Positions 22,466 through 32,743 of a stretch of 64,000 nucleotides of DNA are shown here, in pieces. Every line of letters begins with the position of its first letter. Position 1 is the first letter of the stretch. The notes beneath the pieces were generated by a model. That model saw only the letters and a list, made by a program, of their open reading frames with translations, did no database searches and had not been told where the DNA came from. This DNA is from Orychophragmus violaceus (Eukaryota; Streptophyta; Magnoliopsida; Brassicales; Brassicaceae), in the NCBI GenBank assembly GCA_030180135.1, contig CM058230.1, positions 15,997,082 through 16,061,081 of the forward strand. Direction: 5' to 3'. The translations under genes and the position numbers were made by a program.

Positions 22466-22850
22466 ATGAAAGGTATAACCGAACTCTTGAAATGAAAAGT
22501 TATCTCTATGTAGAAATCACCGATACGAGATGCTGAAGCAGTTATCCGAGGAAGCCTCCGACATCATTTAGCCCAAGCAAGGGGCTGGTATTTCCGTGCA
22601 ATGATCATAGCAATAGCCTCTTCTCTAGTGCAAACAACTTCTTGTAAAGCACTTCAACCATTCTTGTTTTAAAGACTCCAATCTGCTCCAGCAGAGATCA
22701 AAATCTCAGTAGAGACTGGATCTCACATACGAACAGCAAGACCAAGAGGGGTTTCACGGCCGGGAACATCACGTCGATCGATGGCGGCAGTGACAACATC
22801 AGCACGAGCCTCAGCTTCTAAAGACTCAGCCTCGTTAGTAACCTCGCTAG
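22466..22850 (-). pseudogene. Ankyrin-repeat / GPCR-chaperone (ANKRD13-like) fragment
   Basis: On the minus strand the reading is ARADVVTAAIDRRDVPGRET, PLGLAVRM-stop-DPVSTEILISAGADWSL-stop, SALQEVVCTREEAIAMIIAR, KYQPLAWAK-stop-CRRLPRI and DFYIEITFHFKSSVIPFI. This is the ankyrin repeat pair and start of the GPCR-chaperone domain of the plant ANKRD13-like family. At least four in-frame stops are present, two of them TGA where Trp is expected. Both the N-terminus and the large C-terminal domain are missing. Function in plants is poorly defined; this copy is dead. Confidence 0.75.
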
Positions 22851-22859
22851 TTCCTTGTT

Positions 22860-23914
22860 AGTCTAATCGATAACATAACTAGAGTTGTTGCATACTTTTG
22901 CTCTTTAGCATACATGACAATCTTAGCTATCCTTGAGGTTTTATATCATATAGATCACATGCATGTGACCACTCTTCCAAGCTAAACCCCATTTAGTCAC
23001 TTACAAAAATCATGTTCTTCACATTCAAACGGTTAGGAGAGACATTCCTGAATAACAAAAACATAATAACAATGACGCTACACTGAATTTTGAGAAGCAG
23101 CCTCTATATAAAAAATTCAAAACCTTCTCCAAGAAAATCTTCCACACATAAGTTCTTTGGTCACTTTAAAAACCCTTAAATTTCTTTCCGTACGGAACCT
23201 CTGTCATGGTATGAAAATGTTGTTGGTTAGGCCCATTGAATCTGCATCTTCTTGAGCTTCGGCTTTCTCCTACACGTGAGTATGAGATTTTAAAACGACG
23301 AGAATTCAAATATCATCACTGTGAGTGACCAAACATACCTGTAGCCGGTGTATTAGATACATCAAGAAGAAATGAACTAAGATCTGCAATTTCATAGGAA
23401 CCTCGTGGTCCTTACAGTTCATGGGTCTAACAGTTTCACTACATTTTGCAACTGAAGACAGAAGACGAATCAAAGTAAACATAAGATTAAAGGTCCAAAA
23501 GTTAACCAAGAGAAGCAGCGTTTCTAAATTTACTCCAAAGTCTCTAAACTTGTGTGCTCGTTGTAGCATGTGTCGGTGATACAATGGAAGAGGTCAGAAA
23601 TTGTTCATTTTTTATGTAAGCATCGAAGAACAAACTCAACCATATTCTAAATTAGAAAAGTACATATACAGAAAGAAATCACGAAAGACGTACTCGAGTG
23701 TCTTGATCTATCTAGGAATCTTCTTCTCAAATTGCTGATGGGCGTCACGAAACTCTGCTTTTTTCTACCTCACCTGAATCAACCAAGTTTAGAATATTTC
23801 TTTTAAGTAGCAGGGAAATGTCAGAGTACATATGAACAAAGAGAGATTTGAGATCAAATTGTGCATCATGTAGACGTTCAAGGCAGTGGAAAGCCAAAAA
23901 CTTGAAATGACAAT
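22860..23914. other. No identifiable gene
   Basis: A TATA-like ctctatataaaa occurs near 23102. Minus-strand sequence at 23306-23584 contains exon-like text with plausible splice sites (for example YEIADLSSFLLDVSNTPAT in one frame), but I cannot assign it to a family and the frames are broken. It may be a further gene scrap next to the ankyrin fragment. Confidence 0.3.
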
Positions 23915-24101
23915 TGATTTGCGCGGGTTGACCCGCAAAACCGCTGACCCGAGACGGATCAAACCGCATAACCCAAAATCCGTACGGATCAAACCCGCGT
24001 GACCCGCCGATTTTCGGATCAATTTTATACGGCCCGAACCCGCCCCGAATTGGGCCTAATCGGATCGAACCCGCGGGCCAAAGCCCATATTGACATCTCT
24101 A
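23915..24101. mobile_element. hAT-type terminus (one end only)
   Basis: A GC-rich stretch of gcgggttgacccgc, cgaacccgc and cccgcgggcc words ends with ttgacatctcta, the same terminus as the element at 972-1998. No matching left terminus or TSD was found, so this is a truncated copy. The 24102-24640 stretch after it is AT-rich with nothing recognisable. Confidence 0.6.
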
Positions 24102-24640
24102 TGTAGAATTATCTAACCACTCTATTTGGTCATCCGCATACGTTTTAAATGGTAAAATAATTTAGATTTCTATGGATTTAGAGAATTAGCATGGGTTTCG
24201 CTTATGATGACCCCTTCATATATTAAAAACAAAAGCAAAGTTTGAAAATGGGAAAAAAAAGTCTAAACAAAAAGAAACAAATATAATATGATACTAACAA
24301 AAGAGAATGATTCTAGCTAATATCACCGTAAGTCCAAATTCTCAGTCGTATTTTTCCGTTTTTATAAGATAATAAATTATTTCGCCACATTTGAATTTTG
24401 AATCAAATAATGTTTTTATATCAACTTAAAATTTTATTAAATATTTTCGGATCTACAAGATCGGCAAAAACATAAAATACACCAAATAATGTTGTAACGG
24501 CTTATTTCAAAATTTCACCAAAAAAAATAATGACATAAAGGCTATATATTTGTTTATATTTAACATCGAAATGGAGCTTACCAGATCCACATAGACTACT
24601 GTTGGATCTTTAAAAACCAATAAAATAATTTATTTTTAAC

Positions 24641-24655
24641 ATATCTGAAATGGTT
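24641..24655. repeat. LINE target-site duplication (3' side)
   Basis: The 15-mer atatctgaaatggtt is repeated exactly at 31055-31069. It abuts the T-run that represents the LINE poly(A) tail. Confidence 0.95.
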
Positions 24656-24695
24656 TTTTTTTTTTTTTTTGTGCACCAACTTTCTTATAAAAGAT

Positions 24696-27600
24696 TTAAA
24701 GGTCCAATAGATAAGCTTCAAGGCCCAAACGGGCCTGTTTAGCAAGAAGATCAGCCCTAACATTAGCAGAACGCTTAATGAAACTAATCTTAAAAAACTG
24801 GAAATTTGAAGAGAGGGATAGAATGTCGGTCATGATCGCAAAAACCTCCAAGATCATAGATTCTGAAGTTATCGCATTGACCAAATGAAGAGAGTCCGAA
24901 CGGACTTCGATTCTTCTGATACCAAGGTCGAGAGCCTTGGATAAAGCTGATCGGATCGCCATCGCTTCTGCCACCAAAGCTGAAAAAACCGATCGGGATG
25001 AAGCGGTGAACCTGGATAGCTCCTGATTGCCCAAGGAGAAGGTCCAAGCCAGTCCAGCTGTACGAGAGATTGCCAGCCAAGATGCATCTGTGTGGCAAAC
25101 AGTGGTATTCTCCTCTCTCCGATCAACAAGGATCGGTACTTGGATCCGGCTTTGCGATTGGCTAAGGTTTGAGCTCTTTGATTCCTGCATCAAATTCCAA
25201 TCTCTCGCATCAACCATCGCTTTTAGAATTGAATCCAAAGGTGAGAAAAAACGATCCTTAAATATTTTCTGATTTCTGGCCAACCACAGGGTCCAGAGAA
25301 TCCAAGGGATTAGGGTGGAGGAGTCCACTCCCACTGGGGGGAGGATAGTATTTGCGTACAGGGAGACTAATCCAAACTCAGTAGAGGTGGCCAGGAGCGG
25401 ATCGAAAGTCTTGGATAGGGGAGCTAAACTCCACACCTCCCTTGCGAAAGGACAGTGAAACAGGACATGGATGGTATTTTCTGGAGCATCACATCTACAG
25501 CACTTCGATGCGTTCAGAATTCCTCTATGAAGAAGGTTCGACTCCACGGGAAGGGCCTCTTGAAGAGCCTTCCACAAGAAGGTCTTTAATTTTGGTGCAC
25601 ACTTTCTTCTCCATACCAGCTTATTCCAATCTAAATCTCTTGCAGGGTTAACAGTGGTTGTGGGGAGAGTTTGAGAGAAGGATGCATAACCTGACTTTGT
25701 TGAATAAGAACCAGACGGGTGGCCCAGCCATACTAGTTTATCCCGGCCCCCCAGGATACTTGGTTTAATGGTAAGGATGTGATCCTCCCAATCTGGTACT
25801 GCTCTGCGGATCATTTCCAAGTCCCATTGCTTTGTTTCTGAGATGATGAGATCTGAGACTTTGAGGGAGGGACGGGTCCTATAGGAAGGAGTTTCTCAGT
25901 TGTGGACAGCCAAGGATCCACCCACACTTTCACATCCTGTCCATTTCCTATAGCCCATCCAAGATTGTTCTTTAGCAATTCTCTGCCTGCTAAGATGCCT
26001 TTCCAACCATGAGAAGCAACACTTGGGGAGGAGCACTCCAGGAAGGTAGAATTAGCACAATATTTTCCTAGTAAAATCCTTGCTAGAAGGCTCTTGGGAT
26101 TTTGAATAATGCGCCAGCCAATCTTCGCTAGGAGAGATACATTAAAGCAGGATATATCCTTGAAGCCCAAGCCTCCGAGAGCCTTAGGTTTTGTTAGCCG
26201 GTCCCAAGCAACCCAACACATACTCTTCTTTGTAGATGAACGGTCCCACCAGAATCTGGTTAACTCTGACTGAATGCGTTTCATTAGTGATTTAGGTAGT
26301 AGAAAGCATGACATAGCATAGGATGGCATAGCCGCTAGCACACTTTTTAACATTATCATCTTTCCTGCTCCTGACAGGAACCGGGTGGACCAGCTGACCG
26401 CTTTTGCCGGATTTTATCCACTATAGAGGTAAACAGGTCCTTCTTTTTCCTCCCAAAATGCTCTGGTAGTCCGAGATACTTCCCCACCCCACCTTCTTTC
26501 TCAATTTTCAATATCTGTTTTGCTTGGATTTTCAGGTACAGTGGTGTTTTCCTTGAGAAAGAGATGGAAGATTTATGACAATTTATCTGCTAGCCTGAGG
26601 CTGCTTCATACAATGAGAGGATCCGGCTCAATTCATTACAACTCTTCTTATTAGCCTTACAGAAGAACATTGTATCGTCAGCAAACAGTAAGTGGTTGAT
26701 ATCTGGACTGCCTGTAGCCACTTTAATGCCCTTCAAAGTTTTTTCTTCTTGTGCTCTAGAGCAGAGACCAGATAGAACTTCGCTGCATAGTATAAAGATA
26801 TAGGGTGATAGGGGGTCTCCTTGGCGGATTCCTCTGCTCGGCTTTACACAGCCTCTAGCTGCGCCATTTATTAGGAAAGCATAGGAAGTAGACCTGATAC
26901 ACATCATGACCCATTTTGTCCAGATACTATGGAAACCAAGCCTCTCTAAAACTGTCTGGATGAAGGACCATTCGAGCCTATCATAGGCCTTGGACATGTC
27001 CGTTTTAACTGCCATAGAACACCGTTTAGAAGCTGTAGAGTTCTTGAGGAAATGTAGAACCTCATGAGTAATTAGCACATTGTCTGTTATTGCTCTCTTG
27101 GGTACAAATGCTGACTGGTTTTCTGAAATTAAACCTTCCAGGACCGGCTTTAGGCGCTTTGATATCAGCTTTGAAATCACCTTATAAGTGATGTTGCACA
27201 ATGCAATAGGGCGATAATCAGCCACAGCCTTTGGCGAATTTGTCTTCGGAATCAGTCTCACAAAGGTATGATTCATCTCCTTTGGCATACTTCTTGATGT
27301 AAAAAATTTCTGGACTTCCTTAATCACATCTTTCCCCACCAGGTCCCAATGTGTATGAAAGAAGGAAGCTGAGAATCCATCCGGGCCTGGAGCTTTATCC
27401 GGATGTATTGAGAAGAGGGCTTCTTTGATTTCTGATGCTTGGGGGATTGTGATCAGCGCTTCATTAGATTCTGCAGTGACTAGCGGTTTCAGTGCCCTCT
27501 CCACTGTTCTTTTCATCTTTGCTTCATTGATATCCTAAGTATGGAACAATCTCTCATAGTAGTTGGATATAACACTTGAAATTTCATCTTCTGAGTACAC

Positions 27601-28740
27601 AATGGTACCATCAGCATCCTCCATCATTGCAAGCTTATTTAAGGTCTGTCTATTTTTTGTAGCCGCATGGAAGTAGCCAGTGTTACGATCACCAAGTTGG
27701 AGCCAGAGTTGTCTGCTCCTTTGCTTCCAAAATTCCTCCTCTGCTTTGTAATTTTGGGTAAGCTCATCATTGATCTTCTTTATCTCTTCCTCGTTTGGAC
27801 TGTCTTTTGCTAGAGCTTCGTCCAATGCCTCTTTTAGACTTTCAATTTTAAGTTGGCTATTCCTGTGAGTTTCTTTGCTCCAAATTGTGATGGCTTTCCT
27901 GACTTTATCAATTTTCTCCTTGATGGGAAGGTCCTCAACTTCATTCCAGGTTTGAGTAATCAACAGCTTCACTTCCTCATTAGACCGAAATCTTCTATCA
28001 TACCTGAATAGGCCTTTACGTTTCTTCTTTGTTGGATCAAGATAGGTAATGATTGGCTTGTGGTCCGATCCTTCCAGCCTTAGGTATTCACACGTTGCCA
28101 TGGGATACAAGTCAGCCCAGTCGCTGTTAGAGAGTGCTCTGTCCAGACGACATCTGATAGTCATCTCACTTATGATCCCTCTCCAAGACAGCATATCTCC
28201 CGCATGTTGTAAGTCATAAAGATCATTCTCTGAGAAGAAAGCTCTGAAATCTCCAAACGAACCTTCCGGTCTAATAGTTCCTCCTATTTTTTCAGAGTTA
28301 TCCAATATGTCATTAAAGTCTCCTGATAAAAACCAGGGAGCAGCTCTTATTGTAGCCAAGTGGGTTAATTCTTCCCACAAATTTCTTCTTTCATGTTGAT
28401 CAGTACTTGCATATATGAAAGTGGAATAAAAGGTCTTGCCCTCATACACAATCTTTGTATCAATATAGTTTCTACAGGCATGAATGACTTCAAGATTTAT
28501 ATCTTCTGTCCAGATAAGAGCCAAGCCACCTGCTGCCGTCGTAGCTGGAGGGACGATATGATGATGATCAAATTTTAAGCACTCCAGTCTTTTGAGGATA
28601 GTTTCAGTGGGATTTTTAGTTTCCGAGAGAAAGATGATCTCAGGTTTGGACTTTCTTTTGATTTCTCGGAGACGACGAACTGTCTTGGTTGATCCCAAAC
28701 CCTGACAGTTCCAACAAACAAGCTTTAAGGAAGAGGAGGG
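24696..28740 (-). pseudogene. LINE ORF2: endonuclease, reverse transcriptase, RNase H (broken)
   Basis: Homology starts just before the ORF1 stop with CWNCQGLGS, the usual L1 endonuclease start. Endonuclease motifs are FLSETKN, GDFND and SDHKP (27535-28740). Reverse transcriptase motifs are YRPIALCN, KAYDRLEW, GIRQGDPLSP and FADD (26590-27516). A Cys/His zf-RVT segment (CCRC...HVLFHC) and an RNase H domain (CHTDASW, AEAMAIRSAL, VRSDSLHLV, NVRADLLAKQA) lie in 24696-25820. Four lesions are visible: TAG at 27535-27537, TAG at 26590-26592, a 1-base loss near 26402 and a frameshift near 25860. Intact ORF2 would nick target DNA and copy the LINE RNA; this copy cannot. Confidence 0.93.
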
Positions 28741-30458
28741 GATGGATTGTGAAAATCCATCTGTCTCCGTGAGCTTGGTGGGATTCCAGGTCTACTCGAA
28801 GAAGGTCCAGAAGGTAACTTGTTATTCTTTCCCAAAGGGGTAGACTTCTCCGCTCTTCTGGCCGTTGATTTGAAAAGTCGTTTCCTCGGGGATGGAATAG
28901 ATCCAGGGACTCTTCTTTTCTTTATACCTTGGATAGAGGTCATTTTTTCCGCAATTGTTTTATTCTTTCTGCCTGGAGGTCTACCCAGTCTCTTCTTTGC
29001 ACTGATCACAGTTTGGCCTTCTGTTATTTTGTTCTCCTCACCAATAGCTGGTCCCAACCTCATGACTGCTGGGATACGAGTAGGGCCAGCAGGGGGGGCT
29101 TCTGGCTCAGTATCTTGGGATATATCCAGGGAGGCCCTAACCATATTCTCTGCAGACTCCAAGAGTTGTCCATGTTCTTCTGCCAGCCGGTATCTTTCTT
29201 TTCTAGCCGCACTTTCTGAAGGGTTTGCGCAATTTGTATACTGAACCATCACCTCACGCAGTTCTCCGAGTGCTAAGTTCACTGCCTGTTGAGGCAGTTC
29301 ATGTCTATTTGTTTCAGTCTGTCTCTCCATAGAGCGGTGAGGGCTACGCAGCTTGGAAGACGCTGAAGGAGTACAAAGTAATGAACCAGAGTTACGAGAG
29401 GGTTCAAAGGTACGAGGTCTTTCCCTCCACTCTTGACGACGTGGGGGTTGAGTGGATCTAATATTTCCATAATCTCCGTGGTACGAGTTCTGGGATTTCT
29501 CAGAGTTTCGTTTGATCTCCCTACTTGTGTGCTCTTCAAAGGCTCTGTCTCCACCACGGTAAAATTTCTCCCCATGATATTGTCTACTCTGATAGGCTGA
29601 TTGATAGTCTTGATGTTTATAAACGTCTCTCACTCTATGAGATCTTTCAGGCAGATAATGCCTTGACTTTGATGAAAGAGAGCGAGAACCTTCAGAGGGA
29701 TGAGCTTGGGATCTGTTCTTCTCAGGTAACTGGCTATTAGATACTGTGATAGTACGGTCCCGGTGCCTTGGGGGAGGAGGAATACGTTGTTCCTTTATCT
29801 TTGACGGGCAGTCATTGTCTTCATGATCCAGCATGTAGCAGGTGGAACAGTGGTTTTCAAGCTTTTCATAGACAAGTTTTGCTTCCACCTCATCACCATC
29901 TTCAAACTCAATGATGGAGGATGTAATGAAGGGCTTAAGTCCGTCAATAGCTACCCGGATTCTCGCAGCTTTGAAAGAGATATCAAGGGCCTCATACTTG
30001 CCAATATTTCGAGCAATGCTTAGCAGTGTATCTTCTGACCAGAGGTGTAGTGGAATCCCTTGGACGTTAATCCAGAAGGGAATACTAGAAGGGAAAGATT
30101 TCGCCGTCGTTGGTTCCCATCGTTGGATGATAATCATCAAGTGAGCGAAGTGATAGGGGCGGTTATCAAGCACTTTTTGGATGTCCTCTTCTGTTTTGAA
30201 CTGAAACTTGAACAAACCTTGACCCAGATCTGAACCTATTGGCGGGGATGACACTTTCCAGTGTTCAGCAAAAAAAGGAATGAGAGACCACATCCTTTGA
30301 GCTCTTATGTTTGTAACTCTACCCACCAAAGTCAGTTCATGCTTTTTTATCAGATCCGAGGTATCAAAAGCTGGGACTCTTACTCTTTCAGCTCTTGGTG
30401 GGTCATTGGAGCTGGCCACTGTTTTTCCTTTTTCAGCAGAAAAGAAACGACGATGCAT
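28725..30458 (-). CDS. LINE ORF1 protein (DUF4283 plus zinc knuckle)
   Basis: This is an open frame of 577 residues. The N-terminal third matches the DUF4283-type domain of plant LINE ORF1 (LTLVGRVTN, RPYHFAHLMIIIQRW, IPFWINVQGIPLHLW, AIDGLKPF). A CX2CX4HX4C zinc knuckle follows at about residues 205-218 (CSTCYMLDHEDNDC). The remainder is a long, basic, Arg/Ser-rich disordered tail containing GRPPGRKNK, an AT-hook-like motif. The protein is expected to bind the LINE RNA in a ribonucleoprotein. It ends 40 bp inside the ORF2 homology. Several ATGs precede the domain; the one at 30458 is the first in the frame. It is intact, in contrast to ORF2. Confidence 0.9.
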   Translation of the reverse strand: MHRRFFSAEKGKTVASSNDPPRAERVRVPAFDTSDLIKKHELTLVGRVTNIRAQRMWSLIPFFAEHWKVSSPPIGSDLGQGLFKFQFKTEEDIQKVLDNRPYHFAHLMIIIQRWEPTTAKSFPSSIPFWINVQGIPLHLWSEDTLLSIARNIGKYEALDISFKAARIRVAIDGLKPFITSSIIEFEDGDEVEAKLVYEKLENHCSTCYMLDHEDNDCPSKIKEQRIPPPPRHRDRTITVSNSQLPEKNRSQAHPSEGSRSLSSKSRHYLPERSHRVRDVYKHQDYQSAYQSRQYHGEKFYRGGDRAFEEHTSREIKRNSEKSQNSYHGDYGNIRSTQPPRRQEWRERPRTFEPSRNSGSLLCTPSASSKLRSPHRSMERQTETNRHELPQQAVNLALGELREVMVQYTNCANPSESAARKERYRLAEEHGQLLESAENMVRASLDISQDTEPEAPPAGPTRIPAVMRLGPAIGEENKITEGQTVISAKKRLGRPPGRKNKTIAEKMTSIQGIKKRRVPGSIPSPRKRLFKSTARRAEKSTPLGKNNKLPSGPSSSRPGIPPSSRRQMDFHNPSPPLP

Positions 30459-31054
30459 CTTGAGAAGAAGCTGGTTTACTGGAGCTAGGCTAACTGAGCT
30501 TTGCTGGAGTGCTCTGAGGTCTTTGGTTGGATGAGCCTTAACCGTTGGATTCTTCTCTTGAAAATAAAGGTTCTTCCTCGTTGGTTACAACCAAACGAGG
30601 TGAAAGTTCTCTACTAAAAATCTCAGTAGGAAGTTAGATAGAAGTACATAGAAGATTCATAGAGGGTAAAACTACTACGAGATGAGAAAAACTCCAAACC
30701 TGAGCTTACAAGAGAAGTGATACCATTTGAGGAGATAATGTCAGACGGAAGCAAAGAGAGGAACACGGCTGTTAAGCTGACCCTCCGGCCTGTTGGCGGG
30801 GGTAGAGCCCGGTGAGGGAAAACTCAGAGCAGTATTAGTTGGGGAAACCAAGGTAGTTTTACTTAAAAGAGGAAGAAGTGCAGGTGAGGAAAGTCAAATA
30901 AGGTAGAAATTTGAAAAAGGATACCCAAAAGAGGTAAAACCGGGCTGGTTACAAACCAGGGGACTAAGACAGTTCAGAGAAGCTAAACCAGTCTCGAAAA
31001 CAGTGTCTGGGAGCAACCTCTCTCTAACCTCTCTCTAACCTCTGCCTATTATAT

Positions 31055-31069
31055 ATATCTGAAATGGTT
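31055..31069. repeat. LINE target-site duplication (5' side)
   Basis: This is an exact copy of 24641-24655. The 31070-31178 stretch between it and the copia is AT-rich host DNA. Confidence 0.95.
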
Positions 31070-31178
31070 ATTAACTAGTTTTAGTATATGCATTTGGTTA
31101 TAACAAAAGCAATAAATCCCATATTCAGTATAAACTTAAATAAGGAAAATGTCGACTATTGGTACTAATATAAGATAT

Positions 31179-31866
31179 TGTTGGTTTATATGTGTGTTCA
31201 TGGTTTAATTCACAGATTACAACCTAGCACACATAACTTAGATCTAGGTAATTTGCAGAACGAACCATAAACCAAACCTGATCACTACCTTTCAGATTGC
31301 AGCGGATGATGGATGGTAATGATGAGATCAGCTAGAACAGATGGCAACACCTATTCCTCCTTGGTGTATCCACACTCTTACAAGCACGGGACGGCTGCTA
31401 GACCAAAGAGTTGGAAGATCAGAGAGAAAACAGGACGGCACGGCTCAGATTAGCAGACTTGATGTCGAAAAATAATAAGACTCTTCTTATATATCGACTC
31501 GTCATAAACCTAAACAGATGTTTCGGTTTCGCTATTGTGTCGACCGACACATATACCCGTGTCGATCGACACAAGTCCTGTATCTCGATATGGGCCCAAG
31601 TAATTAAACTAATGGCCCAAGTCTCTCTGCACAAATACAGTAAATGCCTTGCATCTTACCGTATTAATTCCATTTTAACTTTCCCGTTAGCTATGGTGTG
31701 TGACCCTTAGGGATCATACAATACTGGTAATAAGTCCTAAACTTATAGATCATGAGCGGGCTCTAGCAAGTCATCATGATCACCCAGTATTTATGACTTA
31801 TGTCTGATCTCGACATTTATCATACTTTCTAGAGATAGTACGGTAGATTTAAGGACATTCCCAACA
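31179..31866 (-). mobile_element. Copia 3' LTR
   Basis: It is 688 bp, TGTTGG...CCAACA. It differs from the other LTR (38141-38828) at two positions found by eye: C at 31278 versus A at 38240, and A at 31851 versus C at 38813. The flanking TSD is gatat at 31174-31178 (and 38829-38833). A TATATAAG box on the minus strand lies at 31486-31493. Frames inside it (for example 31411-31710) recur identically in the other LTR and are not genes. Confidence 0.97.
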
Positions 31867-31935
31867 ATCTCCCACTTGTACTGGAATTCTACAAAGGACA
31901 TTCCCAACAATCTTCCGATTGTACTGGAATCCTAC
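31851..31935 (-). repeat. Duplicated LTR terminus plus purine tract
   Basis: The 42-bp text from aaggacattcccaacaatct at 31851-31892 (last 16 bp of the LTR plus PPT and flank) is repeated with four differences at 31894-31935. The second copy lies inside the internal domain and so contains a second, degenerate LTR edge. Confidence 0.85.
31867..31877 (-). promoter_or_regulatory. Polypurine tract of the copia element
   Basis: The coding strand reads aagtgggagat directly before the 3' LTR. This is the primer for plus-strand DNA synthesis during reverse transcription. The cactggg...-type purine run is typical of plant copia elements. Confidence 0.8.
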
Positions 31936-32743
31936 ATTCCCTAGTCCTTTTGTCTCAATATCTCGATCTGGCATAAGGCAAGATACGTGTCATCCTTATA
32001 TAGCCAGACCATGTTTATCGGACCAGATTTGATACTGACAATGCAAACGACTTGGGCAAGTCCGTTTGGGAATGGCCATTCTCTTACCAGCTATCAAATC
32101 TCCGATTGGCCTAGAGATATTACCTCCGTTAAACGGCAGGGACAAATCCCATCTTGTTCCATCACTATGAACTACACAATTCATAATACACCCAACCAAG
32201 GTCCGTATAGCTCCCAGTTACGAAACAGCGTTAGACAATGATCAAAGCGCATCACTCCGTGTGCAGCCACATGCATGCGAACTCAGGTCTAAGGACTATA
32301 CTCTATAGTCGTATATGAGAACCTCTTATGACACAGATATTAATATCTTGTAGAGTTCTCATCAGCGGGCCATGTCCGGTCATATGCTCCCCTACATATA
32401 CCTATGTGTCGACTTTGATGCCGCGCATCTATGACCCCTCGAAACTTGGTCATAAGTCTCAACACAATCTAGTCTCAACGGGTTGTTGGTGTTCCAATTT
32501 CAACAACCTTCGACTATGGACACTTTGATTTATGTCACTTCGTTAAATATGGGGTTTCAGGATCAAGTCTACTCATGTACTTCGATGGCCCATATATAAT
32601 GACATGAATCATTTTGGAACGATTATTTTATATCACAGTTAAAAATAATCCAGAAATAAAATTTCATTAACATTTAAAATGTTTACATGAACAAATCAAA
32701 ATAACTAAAACAAAAGCCCTCACAACTCCCACTCAAAAAGAGA
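31936..32743 (-). other. Copia 3' untranslated internal region
   Basis: This is about 0.8 kb between the polyprotein stop and the duplicated purine tract, without a conserved frame (short frames on both strands only). An additional 3' gene, as found in some copia lineages, is not evident. Confidence 0.6.

Larger units (their letters stand above)
24656..31054 (-). mobile_element. Full-length LINE (plant L1-type) with 15-bp TSD
   Basis: The element is about 6.4 kb. A T-run at 24654-24670 (poly(A) on the coding strand) follows ORF2. The 5' end reaches the second copy of the duplication at 31055. The 5' UTR occupies 30459-31054 and includes ctctctaacctctctctaac next to the end. The perfect 15-bp duplication shows a complete retrotransposition event and fairly recent insertion, yet ORF2 has two nonsense codons and two frameshifts. 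Confidence 0.93.

Noticed and set aside
31411..31710. 99-codon frame duplicated exactly at 38373-38672; considered a duplicated gene
   Set aside because: Both copies lie inside the two LTRs; the duplication is the LTR pair itself.
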